Source: Hysterangium stoloniferum (Eukaryota > Basidiomycota > Agaricomycetes > Hysterangiales > Hysterangiaceae). Taken from it: a DNA stretch of 64,000 nt. The DNA is taken from the NCBI GenBank assembly GCA_015178975.1, contig WHVD01000007.1, forward strand, positions 1,426,001 to 1,490,000, read 5' to 3'. Of the stretch, positions 47,005-58,192 are shown in pieces. A program made the translations under genes and the position numbers. The notes beneath the pieces are model-generated. The model did not search any database. It saw nothing but the letters and a program-made list of their open reading frames with translations, and was not told the origin of the DNA. Every line of letters begins with the position of its first letter. Within the stretch, counting starts at the first letter, position 1.

Positions 47005-47019
47005 CCACGTGAGGGTCTT

Positions 47020-47769
47020 GATATGAGATTACCGCCTTCCTCTCGTCTATATTTGCCATCAACTATTTGGGCCAAATGGAGGATGATAGGTAGTCACGGT
47101 TCTTGTTTAGCTAGCCAGGTCTTCATGAATGGTTCTTACAAAATACATGCAGCGTTAGGCCGCTGGAGTCCGATTTCTCGGTGATATTTCTCTTGATCCC
47201 ACGTGTAGTCAAAGTCTGATCAGCTGCAAGCCCATATTTACCACAGTTTGCGACATGAGTTCCACTACCTGCGAGAAAATACAATGCACCATACTTCATT
47301 ATGCTGAGATATCTGAAGCAATCAGCTCCGATAGTTGAAGAAAAAGAAAGGGATACAGCGCAAATCTACAGAATTCACGCTCTCGGGCTCATTTCGTTCG
47401 TATGGTAAAAATAGCCAGACTATATTCAAATTCGACGACATGCCCAAGCCTTTTCATCGTCTTAACTAATACATAGGGGCATCGTGCCAGCGAGAAGGAT
47501 TACCCAGGACCAGGTGAGAAATACGCGTCTACTTTAAAGAGACTGAAACCATGCGGCGCCCAATCCAGATTTGGGTTATAATAGGACGCTGTCCTGAAAT
47601 CCCCGTTGCGCTCGATCATGAGACTAAATAACCAGTAACAATCTATCTAGTTATCCTCAACCACCCGGTGGTCGGGAGCGCATAAATGATGAAAACGGTG
47701 AACTTCTTTCAAAATACCGATCAAGGTAACGAACGACAAGATATGTTGTAAACGAGTGTTCGAGCGAGC
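47020..47769. other. Intergenic, no gene assigned
   Basis: Mixed-composition unique sequence; short ORFs only. May be the 3' flank of the Ser-rich gene on the minus strand. Confidence 0.3.
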
Positions 47770-48849
47770 TTAAGGAAGCTCCTGGAAGGTATCGGTGCAG
47801 TCGTCTCCGAGCATCAGGACCACTTTCCTCTCCTCAATATCCACGATGACTGGACATATTCCAGTAGAACCTCCCTTTCTTGGACTACAGACAGCCACAT
47901 TTCCATCCACACATACGATGGGGCTAGGCTGGTTAGACTTTGACATCAATAATGTATCTTTGTCAGAAGAAGACATATGCGCCTTTCGGGAGCCAGACGC
48001 TAGTCTTTGTTTCCTTGAAGCATTAAAAGCGCTAACCGTGGTCTTGTCACTCTCTAGTATGTCTAACAGAGAATCTGAATTTGAAGTCAGGGGCTGAACA
48101 CGATTTTTTCTCATTGTATCACTACTGGATGTAGAACCACCGGGTTTAGACCCCGCCCGTTGGTCATTGGTAGATGGCGGGCTACGTCCATGAGCTGAGG
48201 AGGTAATCTGACCAGGAGTTGCGCGCCTCGTCTGTTTGCCCCGTAAGGGAGAATCTAGGGAGTCCCAACCAGTAACATACTTGTTAGGCACTCGGATTAT
48301 TGAATAGTCTTCTGGCGGCGCAATACCCGGGATTTTATATTTCTCTGATGAACCAGTGTGAGGAGGGGACAAGGGTTTCTGATCAGATTCGCCTCCTTTC
48401 CTTAGTGGTTGTCTCGCGACTCTGCGCGGAGACGTGGTTGACTTCCGATGAGGCTATTAGTACTATTTGCGGATGGGTGCCGAAAAGAATCGCTGCGTTG
48501 GTGGACTCGAACTAACTCGTATACGATTTGTGGCGAATCCCCGTCCAAAGAGTCGATAGAAGGAGGATAACTGAAATCCAGGTAGTATTGGGACCACACG
48601 TCATCTGAGGCGTAAGGAGACTTCGGTACACCCACATTTTCTGATAGACCGCAGACAGGCCGCTTGGATGGCTCACCTGTCATTGCCGAACGTTTCCCTG
48701 ATGGTGGTAAATTCCTGCTTGAAAGAGGGAGTTCAGGGTGCGCGTTGTCTTTGCATCCGGACGACATGATAATGGGGATATTGGTGGAAGATCGTTCGGG
48801 ATTCGTCAGTTCAACGGGTCCTTTAAAACGTTGTACCTTTTGGAAATGC
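47770..48849 (-). CDS. Ser-rich protein, unknown, at least two exons
   Basis: Upstream exon from an acceptor CTCTAG (about 48850) reads HFQKVQRFKGPVELTNPERS, NIPIIMSSGCKDN, SQYYLDFSYPPSIDSLDGDS and PQI at 48522. The intron of about 72 nt has GTATAC, a TACTAAT branch-like site and AG. The next exon from about 48450 reads PHRKSTTSPRRVARQPLRKG, SSEKYKIPGIAPPEDYSI, a long Ser/Arg/Thr-rich stretch, and ends IVDIEERKVVLMLGDDCTD then FQELP, stop 47770. Basic and likely disordered; the last 50 residues look like a small beta-rich fold (VCVDGNVAVC, VVLMLGDD). Not recognised. The start lies further upstream or at the Met in PIIMSSG. Confidence 0.5.
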
Positions 48850-48907
48850 TAGAGGTTACCCGCCTGGGATAAGTTCGACTCAGGCTTGGGTGGCGGGTAG
48901 TGGGAAG

Positions 48908-49207
48908 CTATTGGCGAAGAAAGCTATCTGTTGGCGACTCTTTTTGAGTAGGTTTAAAGCAACGGGATAGACGCCTCATAACGCCAGCGGTAGAACGGAG
49001 CAAATTCGCCACCTTGGACACCGGCCCATAGTGCTGTGGCAACATTGCGAGACCACACGCGTAGGAAAGATTTATCCGGTGACGTGAACAGAATCTAATG
49101 AATGGAAGGGGGTTGAGGTGAAAGCCCACCTCTTTCCCGCGTTCAATGATATGAAGTAATATAGCCCTATATATCATGGGTATTGATATTTCAGCGTTTT
49201 CCAGCAA
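48908..49207 (-). CDS. Possible upstream exon of the Ser-rich gene
   Basis: Minus ORF MLENAEISIPMIYRAILLHI to TQKESPTDSFLRQ. It lies just upstream of the Ser-rich gene on the same strand and could be its 5' exon, but I found no clean donor joining the frames. Confidence 0.3.
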   Translation of the reverse strand: MLENAEISIPMIYRAILLHIIERGKEVGFHLNPLPFIRFCSRHRINLSYACGLAMLPQHYGPVSKVANLLRSTAGVMRRLSRCFKPTQKESPTDSFLRQ

Positions 49208-50559
49208 TGCGAGATGAGAAACGAAAAGAATTCATGAAGAAAATATGTAATGGAGCCAGAAGCACCTAATGATAGAGCAGAGAACACTCAGTCACTTCTC
49301 TGATGTCTGATGACGAAGAACTAGGAAAAAAGTTAAATGATAGGGCAGCAACTATTAATAGGACAGGTTTTAAGCTGGGAAAACTACAAGCCGCCACCCA
49401 ACCTGCCAATTCGACCTCCGACATTCAGCATCAATAGTATATGCGCAATACGGTATTTAGTGGTCTGTTGCAAAGAAATCGTGCTTTCGTGGGAATGATC
49501 CAACTATGAAACCCGATCAGCTATCATGTAAATGACCTATATTCATATGGGCTTATGCGCAGACAACAATGTGATGCACGTGTGATTTCTTATAAGTGCT
49601 CATTCATATCACCGCATTCATATTACTTATAGATATTCGAATACAAGAGGAAAGAGGACCAGCTTTTGCCACTCGATTGGGCGGCCACTGACATCGATCC
49701 AAATTGGACATTTACGCAGACCTATACAGCCGATAACTGTCGTGATTACAATTTCGCTCGGCGATGGTTTGGGGGGTCTAAAATATGAGTCACGATTTTA
49801 CGCCGCGTAACATTACATCTTGTTGAGCATATTGCCCTCAACTACTCGTAGTGGTCCCTCCCAAATGTAGAAGGCCCTCCCTGTTTGAAATGATGTATTG
49901 GCACCAGCGCTACATTGGCAAGAGCGACGCCCACCATAGAAGTACGGATGCAGAGGTTGAGTTTAAGATCTTGAAATTATTCCCAAGCAGCATGCATCTG
50001 GACAATAGGTATGCACTGATTCGCGCAGAGAAGACGCTGTTTCGATTCCACAGGGGTCAGTTGGCGGTCATACTCCATACTCCCAGCCCATCCAAAATTT
50101 ATAAATGACGGGCACGCTGCACCTATAGCGTCCGTGTCGAACTTACGCCGTGTCAACGTCAACAATCTTCAAGTGTGGCGCTAGTAAAGTCTGTCAGTAC
50201 TTATTTTACCTTGTGATGGCGACTCAAATTCAAAAACGCTGGTTACAATGCGCGCAGTCAAATTTCTACAGCCCTTTAGATTCATTGCTGGCAAGCTCCA
50301 AATTCTGCGCAATTTTGGTGAGATGCTGGTTGGAAGAGTTAACATTCCGGCAATACTGTAGGGCTACTCCAATTACTCTTTCTCCTTTTGAATTTTTGAG
50401 AAGGAAAGACAGCCGTAGTGCTCTGCATCAGGAAAGTGGGAAGATCAGTAAGTATGCCGTCTATATTGTCTAGAGCCATCTAGGAGAACTAGCTCGGCTA
50501 GACACACTACTTTCACGAGATCCTTATTTACTAGTCAGTATAAAAGCTTACTATAGATC
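49208..50559. other. Genic-island remainder, no gene assigned
   Basis: Two plus-strand ORFs (49851-50108, 50150-50473) with no recognisable motif; composition similar to the host genes. Could include exons, unproven. Confidence 0.3.
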
Positions 50560-50831
50560 TGTCAAATTTGATGATGAAACACACCTTTTTATAGGGGGAG
50601 TCCACCAATTATTGCAACTTTTCATATGAAGATGCTAATTGTGGACCATGCATTTGGAGGTTAATGTGTGTCAGAACCACTATACACCTCCCAGTGCATC
50701 CAACCTATATTGTCAGGAGGTGCTACACTAACTGACACAAGATATTGAGACACAAAGTACTTTTATTACAAGCTTATTAAACCCTTGTATATTGTGTATT
50801 GCAATAGAGTCAACTCATACTATTTTTAATA
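50560..50831. repeat. 271-bp LTR-like repeat, copy 2
   Basis: TGTCAAATTTGATGATG to ATTTTTAATA, closely matching 3340-3610, with AGATC duplicated at 50555-50559 and 50832-50836. This confirms transposition as a unit. Confidence 0.75.
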
Positions 50832-50980
50832 AGATCTAGGGAGTCTACATAATGGGTGTAGACAGTCCCAAATCCCTGATGTGGTTGGAGGGCTTGAGAT
50901 CATGACCTGGTGACGCATTGCAGACGGGTGAGTGACGGGTGCTATTTCTGGAAGAGCGTCACCGTTTCAGATGGTGTTCA

Positions 50981-51529
50981 CACATCAGGAGTTACAACAT
51001 TTAAGGCGGCACTAAAATATTATCTAAACCTGTTTACAAAACTTTAAGTCCTAAAATGGATTTGAACTCAGTTATTACTTCAATTTTAGATGTGATCTGA
51101 ACTTGTTGTTTAGGACACACTTTTACCAAAGTTTTTATTCTAAGTCCAGACAAATGTTTACCCCTTATAAAAACCTCAAGTCTGAACATAGGTTTAAAAA
51201 TAAAATAAAACCCTAAGTTTTGTAATGACCTTAAACTAATTGCCCACTCATCACCCGCCCCTGCAGGCAATTAGTTTAAGGTCATTACAAAACTTAGGGT
51301 TTTATTTTATTTTTAAACCTATGTTCAGACTTGAGGTTTTTATAAGGGGTAAACATTTGTCTGGACTTAGAATAAAAACTCTGGTAAAAGTGTGTCCTAA
51401 ACAACAAGTTCAGATCATGTCTAAAATTGAAGTAATAACTGAGTTCATATCCATTTTAGGACTTAAAGTTTTGTAAACAGGTTTAGATAATATTTTAGTG
51501 CTGCCTTAAATGTTGTAACTCCTGATGTG
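50981..51529. mobile_element. Foldback MITE (549 bp), near-perfect palindrome
   Basis: Arms 50981-51244 and 51266-51529 are inverted copies without a single indel and with only a handful of mismatches, around a 21-bp loop (CACTCATCACCCGCCCCTGCA). Ends CACATCAGG/CCTGATGTG, flanked by TCA on both sides. The two 78-aa ORFs here are mirror images, not genes. Confidence 0.88.
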
Positions 51530-52585
51530 TCAATTCACATGGCGTGGATGGTAGGATCTAAAAAAAAATTTTTTCTCTTGACTTTGAGCACAAAGCTTTC
51601 CCACGCATTGAGCTAGATATGAGTAGCAACTATGTAATATAATAAATTTATCAAATTCATTATATAAAATTTTTATGTAAAAGTCAAACAGTTACTCACA
51701 AAAAGATGTCTTTTTTGTACACACTCACTCTTGTAATGTGTAATTGGACGAATGACACTTTTTTCCCAAGTCGGGTAGATTTTGGTATGCTTAGTTTGAC
51801 ACAGGACACAGTAAGCATGTAATGCTTGAATAGATATAGAACAAATAAGTTACTTATCATTATTCTTGACCCAGAAATCTTTGTCTGGCATGACCAGCCC
51901 CTAAAGCTAGAAGAGTTAGCAGCAAGCAACCCCTCACCCTCCAGGAATTATGAACAAGTGCATGGGCACAATTATGACAAGACAACATCCCCTACCACTC
52001 ACATGGAGTCTTGGCATATCCTTCTGGATATTACTGCTTGACTTGGGTGGGACATGGAGCAAACTGACATCAACACTGCCTTCATATATGGCCTTCTTCT
52101 TGAAGATGAGACTCAATACATGTTTCAGCCAGCTGGTTTTGAGGAGCCTGGCAAAGAAACCTGGGTTTGGAAATTGGTGAAGGATTTGTACAGCATGAAA
52201 CAGGCTGGCACAGTTGGAACTGCACTATGCATAAAAGAATGTTGGGATGGGGCTTCACTCATCTGTCCTGTGAATCCTGTATATACTATCAAAAGAATGA
52301 CCAGGGTATTGTCATTGCAGTAGTCCATGTTGACAATTTCCTGTCTATTACCTCCACTATGTTAGAGGATGAAAGGTTTAAAGAACAGATGAAGCAAGCC
52401 TGGACTATTTCCAATCTTGGACCTGTACATTTTGTTGTGGGTATTGCAGTCGAGTGGGATTTCCCTAACCAGTCTGTGATGTTATCACAGACTGCTCTCA
52501 TTGACTAAATCATCTTCCAATTTGGCCAAGCTGATGCTTCCCCAGTGTCAGTTCCCATGGCTCCTGGCCTAAAATTGTGCTGGGT

Positions 52586-53002
52586 CATCCAATCTTCACT
52601 ATCTGCCAATTATGTTTCAAACCCAACTTAGTAAATTTCCGTTATGACCCATTCTGGATACTCCAATCTTCCATAATTATCCAACTTTCTGCCCCAAGTC
52701 TCCAATCCGACTTCCTGACTCAATATCCAACCCAACTTCTGACTATGGAACATTTATACAGTGACCTCAAAAACCCTTTCCATGTTGACCCCAAATGCAG
52801 TGTTTGAAGAACACCGCCTTACAGCGTGGGAATTATGCTTAGCTTTGGTGGAGTCATACATAGTACATCCTCTTGGCTACAATATTGCTCCCTGGGTCAC
52901 GTGATTCCGATCACAGGGTATAGAGATATGATTAATTTAAAACAGCAATACCATGGAAAGGGTTTTTGCACTTTTGAACTGAACAGGGTATTTACATATT
53001 AT
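52586..53002. other. Undefined insert in Copia-2
   Basis: Unrelated to Copia pol. Contains CAGTGTTTGAAGAACACCGCC near 52799-52819, possibly the end of another DNA transposon, then the edge of a Tc1 fragment. Confidence 0.35.
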
Positions 53003-53140
53003 CAGTACTTGGTATAACCACCTTTTGCTTTAAGCACTGCCTGAACCCTTCTAGGCATGCTTTCAATCAATTTCTGACACTCCTCAACTGGTATTCTATC
53101 CCACTCCACTTGTAGTTCCTGTATTCCCAGATCTTATCCT
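53003..53140 (-). pseudogene. Tc1-like transposase C-terminal fragment
   Basis: Reads EWDRIPVEECQKLIE, then MPRRVQAVLKAKGGYTKY and a stop at 53003, matching the C-termini in Tc1-2. Only one end remains, with AAAGGGTTTTTGCAC at about 52961 as a decayed TIR. Confidence 0.7.
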
Positions 53141-53552
53141 TGTTCCACATTTGGTAACTTGTCAATCAACAAGTATTCACTCATTTGCTTGTTGTATTCC
53201 CATTTTGGAATACTCACTAAATCCGTCTGATTATGATCCTAGTTTGTAGTACAATAATGAAAGAACTTATACTAGTTTCCATGAATTTGTACTTTACCTT
53301 AGATCTGATATTGACTTAATTTCTTATTCCTTCCTTCTTTCTGTATGCTCAATATTCAGAACTCTTCAGAACTCTGAATATCCATAATCTTCTGGCATAA
53401 ATCCCATCTCTGAAATTAAGGGCATTCCAAGTGTTTGTGTAGAGGTGCAGCACATAAGCTGAAGCCAATGTCCTGAACCTATCCTGAGGTTCCTGAGTTC
53501 CCAGACATTTCCTGACAGTTCCCAGAATAAGTTCCCAACATGGCACTTAACA
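53141..53552 (-). mobile_element. LTR fragment, family C (412 bp)
   Basis: Reverse copy of the family at 39182: TGTTCCACATTTGG...GGCACTTAACA. The core at 53447-53475 is conserved. No TSD, and the minisatellite part is missing, so it is truncated. Confidence 0.7.
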
Positions 53553-54089
53553 GCTCTCTGCTCTATCTTGCAATTTCCATCTGACATGATATTTCCCATG
53601 CTGTTCAACAGCTATCTCAATTCCTTGATTGTTTCTCCTGTGAGCACTGGCACACTGCTGTACAAATTGTAAGGTACCTCAAAGGCACAAAAAACATGAA
53701 ATTGCATTTTGGTGGCCATGGTGATCTAGCTCTCTTTGGCTACATGTTAAGAACTGGAATGGGAGGTTCAGGGAACTGATGGGGACTGAACAGAAGGACT
53801 TGGCTTCAGCTTATGTGCTGTGCCCTCGCAAAGGTACTGTTGAATGTCCTTAAATTTCAAATGTATAAGGTAATATTCAGTGATCGGAAACCAAATTGTA
53901 TGTGAACAGTTGGAAACTAAAGTGACAAATATTGGAGTTGAGGTCGAAGTCGTAAATGTAGGTTGGGTCATAAATCAGATGGCATTGGAATGTGGAGGTC
54001 ATGAACAGATAGCTGGAGTCAGAGACTAGAGGTGTATCTAAGTTGATATTCTGATTTGCTTAGTAGCTACATTACAGCAGGTTTATATA

Positions 54090-55664
54090 CAGTGGGGGGA
54101 CAAAACCGTTCCAATGATTTTTTATATGTCAAGGAATGTTGAATAACTCAATGAGTACCTGACCAATTGACCTGAAATTTTTAATTTAGGTAGTCATATA
54201 TGTTGGCTATACACCCTAATAATTCTATAACATAAGCATTATTTGTCATCAAACTATAAGTCAAATACTAATGCAATCTCATTGGAACAGTTTTGTCCCT
54301 GGTATATAATCCAATACAAATAATATAATCTAGTACTTGGTGTAATCCCCCTTGGCATCCAAAACAGCTGCAATCCTTCTAGGCATACTCTATCAAATTC
54401 TGACAAATAGAAGCAGGAATCCTATCCCATTCTGTCTGGACCCTTTCCCATAACTCATGAATACTCCTAGGCTCCACTTCATACTCTAGTAGCCTCTTCT
54501 TGAGGTAATGCCAAAGATGTTCAATTGGATTAAGATCAGCAGATTGAGGGGGCCATATCATGACATCAAAATCACTGCCATTAAGCCAATTGGTGGCCTT
54601 CTTGCTCTTGTGTTTGAGATCATTGTCTTGCTGAAAGACAATATCCTCAGTCTTCTTCTTGTAATGCTTGAGAGATTCTTGAAGTTCATCCTCCATCCTC
54701 CCATCAAACTTGGTGGCATATCCTGGTCCTTCCCAGAACATACAACCCCACAACATCAGATTCTCCCCTCCAAACTTGACTGTGCCCTCAACCAGCTTAT
54801 CATTGAGCTCCTCTCCTGCTTTTTTCCACACCCACTTCCTCCCATCTGACCCCAAATGATTGATTTTAGTCTCATCTAACCAAACAACCCTCTTCGTCCT
54901 CCAGAGACCAGTTCTTGTGTCCCAATGCAAAGTCCAGCCTCTCCTTTCTATGCCTTTTTGTGAGTTTAGGCCTTTTCCTCTTCACCACAGCCTTCATTCC
55001 AGCTTTCTTGAGTTCCCTACAAATTGTTCTTGCAGAGATAGACTACCCATTCATATCTTGTAGGACTTTAGAGGCCTGAGTGGCATGGTCAATCTTCTGG
55101 GAAGCGATTTGTTGGATGATGTAATGGGTATCAGAGGGGGAAAGTTTGTGTGGATGACCTCCAGCTGCTTTGGAGAGGGACGAATAATGTTTAGTGTGAA
55201 TTCTGGATATAGTAGAGACAGACCAACTGGTGGTAGCAGCTACTTCATGTGCAGACTTGCCCTTGTCAAGTAGAGTAAGAACATGATCAAGTTGAGCAGG
55301 AGTGAGAGCTCTTATGATGTAAAATGATGGGTTGTTGGGATGCTATCACTTGGAGAAGTGAACAGTTATATATATACACAATTTGAATAGGTCACATGAT
55401 TTTATTTGCATTTATTTGTGGATAATCAATAAGGTTATGTGCTAATCATATGACAGGGATAAAACTGTTCCAATGATATTGCATTAGTATTTAATTTATA
55501 GTTTGATGACAAATAATGCTTATGTCATAGAATTCTTAGGGTATATAGCCAACATATATGACTACCTAAATTAAAAATTTCAGGTCAATTAGTCAAGTAC
55601 TCATTGAGTTATTCAACATTCTTTGACATATAAAAAATCATTGGAACGGTTTTGTCCCCCACTG
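54090..55664 (-). mobile_element. Tc1-3: Tc1/mariner-like transposon (1575 bp)
   Basis: Ends CAGTGGGGGGACAAAACC and the inverse of CAGTGGGGGACAAAACC, TA at 54088-54089 and 55665-55666. TIRs of about 214 bp, each with the ACAAAACCGTTCCAATG block repeated in inverted orientation at its inner edge (about 54280 and 55452). Inserted in a family-B LTR. Confidence 0.92.
54379..55316 (-). pseudogene. Tc1-3 transposase (DD34E), broken
   Basis: N-terminus RALTPAQLDHVLTLLDKGK-like with an HTH (WSVSTISRIHTKHYSSL), then MKAVVKRKRPKLTKRHRKER. The core has VVWLDETKINHLGSDGRK, FQQDNDLKHKSKKATNW and SADLNPIEHLWHYLKK, all three catalytic residues kept. Stops and a frameshift near 54930-55040 separate the N-terminal part. 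C-terminus CQNLIEYA is shortened. Confidence 0.85.
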
Positions 55665-56395
55665 TACAAGTTATCAACATCTAGAAAATACTAACTAAGG
55701 GAAGAGCAGAAATATCCCAATGACAAATAAACTTGACCAAGAACAGGAAGGTTACAATAAAGTTGGAGGCCATGAATAACTGAGGGTGATAACTATGAAA
55801 AAGGAAACAGTCCATGGTATATACGGGCATAGGTGAGACATAGAATAAATGGATCACCAAAGGATAGAGGGACATATCAGAGTATAACCAGATAGTACAA
55901 GTATAATTCAGGGGCTATAGCAGGGTTTGATCGCCATGAGGGTGTACATCAGTGTCAGATTTACTGACAGTGGCCGATATGAAGTCATGACAATAACTTG
56001 AGGTGATAGTGTCATCAGTTATCTTTGGGTTGCAACATGGTCGTAACACTACAGTGATTCTGACTGGGAAAATTGCCTCAACACACATCAAAGTATGCAG
56101 GGGTTTGCATTCTCCCTAGACTCAGGCATCATATTGTGGACTGCTCATAAATAGAAGGCAGTTGCTGCTTTTTGTGCTGCAAAAGAAAACACTTGGTTGT
56201 GATCACTACTCTGAGGTACATATCAACTTCCTATTGACAATCCAACCATAATTCATTGTGACAACAATGCTGTCATTTGCCTATCTGAAGACCCACTTCT
56301 ACATGAGTGAGTCAAACATATTGACATCAAATACCATTTCTTGAGAGAATGAGCTGAATCAAAAGAACTTAAACTCAAATACATTAACACCAAAG

Positions 56396-57643
56396 TGTTA
56401 AGAACTGAAACTGATGGATGTCGGTAGACTGACAGGGACTGAACAGAAGGACTTGGCTTCAGCTTATGTGCTGTGCCCTCGCAAGTTACCATCAGGTGTC
56501 CTTAAATTTTGTGCAGGCGGAAACTAGTCCTGTCAAGTAAACCTCTCAGTAAACTACCGATCAGAAACTGAAGGATAAGTCAAGGGTTGGGCTGAGGGGT
56601 CAGAGACCAAGAGTTGGAGACTGAGAGAGTTGGAGACTGAGAGAGTTGGAGACTGAGAGAGTTGGAGACTGAGAGAGTTGGAGACTGAGAGAGTTGGAGA
56701 CTGAGAGAGTTGGAGACTGAGAGAGTTGGAGACTGAGAGAGTTGGAGACTGAGAGAGTTGGAGACTGAGAGAGTTGGAGACTGAGAGAGTTGGAGACTGA
56801 GAGAGTTGGAGACTGAGAGAGTTGGAGACTGAGAGAGTTGGAGACTGAGAGAGTTGGAGACTGAGAGAGTTGGAGACTGAGAGAGTCAGAGACTGAGAGA
56901 GTCGGAGACTGAGAGAGTCGGAGACTGAGAGAGTCGGAGACTGAGAGAGTCGGAGACTGAGAGAGTCGGAGACTGAGAGAGTCGGAGACTGAGAGAGTCG
57001 GAGACTGAGAGAGTCGGAGACTGAGAGAGTCGGAGACTGAGAGAGTCAGAGACTGACAGTCAGAGATTAGAGGTTGAAGTCATAAATGTAGGTTGAATCA
57101 TAAATCGGATGGAGTCGGAATGTGGTGGTCATGAATAGATAATGGAGTCAGAAATTAGAGGGGTATCTAAGTCGATCTAAGTTGATATTCTGATTGTCTA
57201 GTAGTTACATTACAGCAGGTCTTATATATGAGTTATCAGCGTCTAGAAACTACTAACTAAGGGAAGAGCAGAAACACTATTTGACAAATAGACTTGACTA
57301 GAAACCAGAAGGTTACAATAAGATCAGAAGCTGAGATTTAGCTGAGAGCGGGATTACGAGAAAAGGGAATAGTCCATGGGCTACAAGTATATACGGGCAT
57401 ATGTGAAACATAGAGTAAAATGGATCATCACAATGAAAAGGGACATATCAAAGCATAACCAGATGGTACGAGTATATTTTGACAGGGGCGTAAATGGGGT
57501 TTGATTGCCATGAAGGTATACATCAGTGTTGGTGTTCCGAAGGTTGCCGAAATGATGACTTGATCAATAACTTGGAACCTCGATAGACGGTAGTATTCTC
57601 AGGGACAATCGGATTGCAACATGGTTACGACATGGTCATAACA
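56396..57643 (+). mobile_element. Solo LTR, family B (1248 bp), expanded by minisatellite
   Basis: TGTTAAGAACTGAAACTG...CATGGTCATAACA, perfect TSD CAAAG (56391-56395, 57644-57648) inside the Copia-2 NTKDTLADI codons. Larger than other family-B LTRs because of the 16-bp array at 56610-57060. Core at 56447-56480. Confidence 0.92.
56610..57060 (+). repeat. 16-bp minisatellite, about 27 units
   Basis: Unit TTGGAGACTGAGAGAG. The first block (about 17 units) is uniformly TTGG; the second (about 10) has TCGG or TCAG. The unit matches a single stretch (GTCGGAGACCAAGAGT) at the same place in the LTR at 41775, so it expanded locally. Confidence 0.9.
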
Positions 57644-57765
57644 CAAAGACACTCTAGCTGACATATTCACTAAAGCACTCGAAACCATACAATTCACCCA
57701 TCTATGAGGTTTTCTAGGCATACAATAGAAATGGACAACAGGAGGAATGTTTCAGTGAGGAGGTT

Positions 57766-58143
57766 TGTGGAGTATTAAACCACTGCACAATATGATTGAC
57801 CCATTCTATGACAGGATTGGTCACATGTGGAGTCCAAAATGGGGTGAAGGAGACAATGGAGCACAGCCCTTGTCTTACCCTAATCCCTTTTGTCACAACC
57901 TTCCTTTGTGCTGCTAACATTCCTTCATTGTATTGAAATCACTTATAAGCCTTACCCCAAACACCATGGCACCTCAGTCTGTTATACATTTATACAAGAC
58001 TGAGGTGAGTACTCTATTTTCACATCACCTTTAACATTATTAATATGTACATGTATGTATATACTAGTTACCTTTAGATATATATATAGTTGATTATACA
58101 TTTATACCAGACTGAGTTACTTTTAGAATTACCTTTTTCAACA
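57766..58143 (+). repeat. Copia-2 3' LTR
   Basis: Follows the purine tract CAGTGAGGAGG and starts TGTGGAGTATTAAACC; ends CTTTTTCAACA like Copia-1. Contains the CACCTCAGTC...GACTGAGGTG palindrome. No 5' partner in the window. Confidence 0.75.
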
Positions 58144-58192
58144 GTCTTCGCATATACAAAAGCAGCTTTTATGACTTTCATCATGAGGGTAA

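Larger units (their letters stand above)
53745..56048 (+). mobile_element. Solo LTR, family B, containing Tc1-3
   Basis: TGTTAAGAACTGGAATGGG...CATGGTCGTAACA, perfect TSD CTACA (53740-53744, 56049-56053), within the Copia-2 FGYSDSDW codons. Net length about 727 bp without Tc1-3. Core at 53797-53830. Confidence 0.92.
51879..58143 (+). mobile_element. Copia-2 remnant (RT-RNase H-3' LTR), shredded by insertions
   Basis: RT from about 51948 (YEQVHGHNYDKTTSPTTHME, TDINTAFIYGLLLEDETQYM, MKQAG, IAVVHVDNFLSITS, QTALID) to about 52585. RNase H resumes at 53605 (QQLSQFLDC, VRYLKGTKN), again at 56049 (YSDSDWENC, IIHCDNNAVICLSEDP) and at 57644 (DTLADIFTKAL). 3' LTR 57766-58143. Family-B LTRs sit exactly in the frame at 53745 and 56396. 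Motif C reads HVDN, so the second catalytic Asp is lost. Gag, PR, IN and the 5' LTR are absent. Same lineage as Copia-1. Confidence 0.88.

Noticed and set aside
46602..47075. 157-aa minus-strand ORF
   Set aside because: It starts outside the retroposon and crosses its TSD, with no recognisable domain; it is open by chance in GC-rich sequence.
49851..50473. Two plus-strand ORFs as confident genes
   Set aside because: No motif, no clear splice sites, and no copy to compare; kept only as a possibility.
51034..51476. Two nearly identical 78-aa ORFs on opposite strands
   Set aside because: They are mirror images made by the foldback palindrome; no coding evidence.
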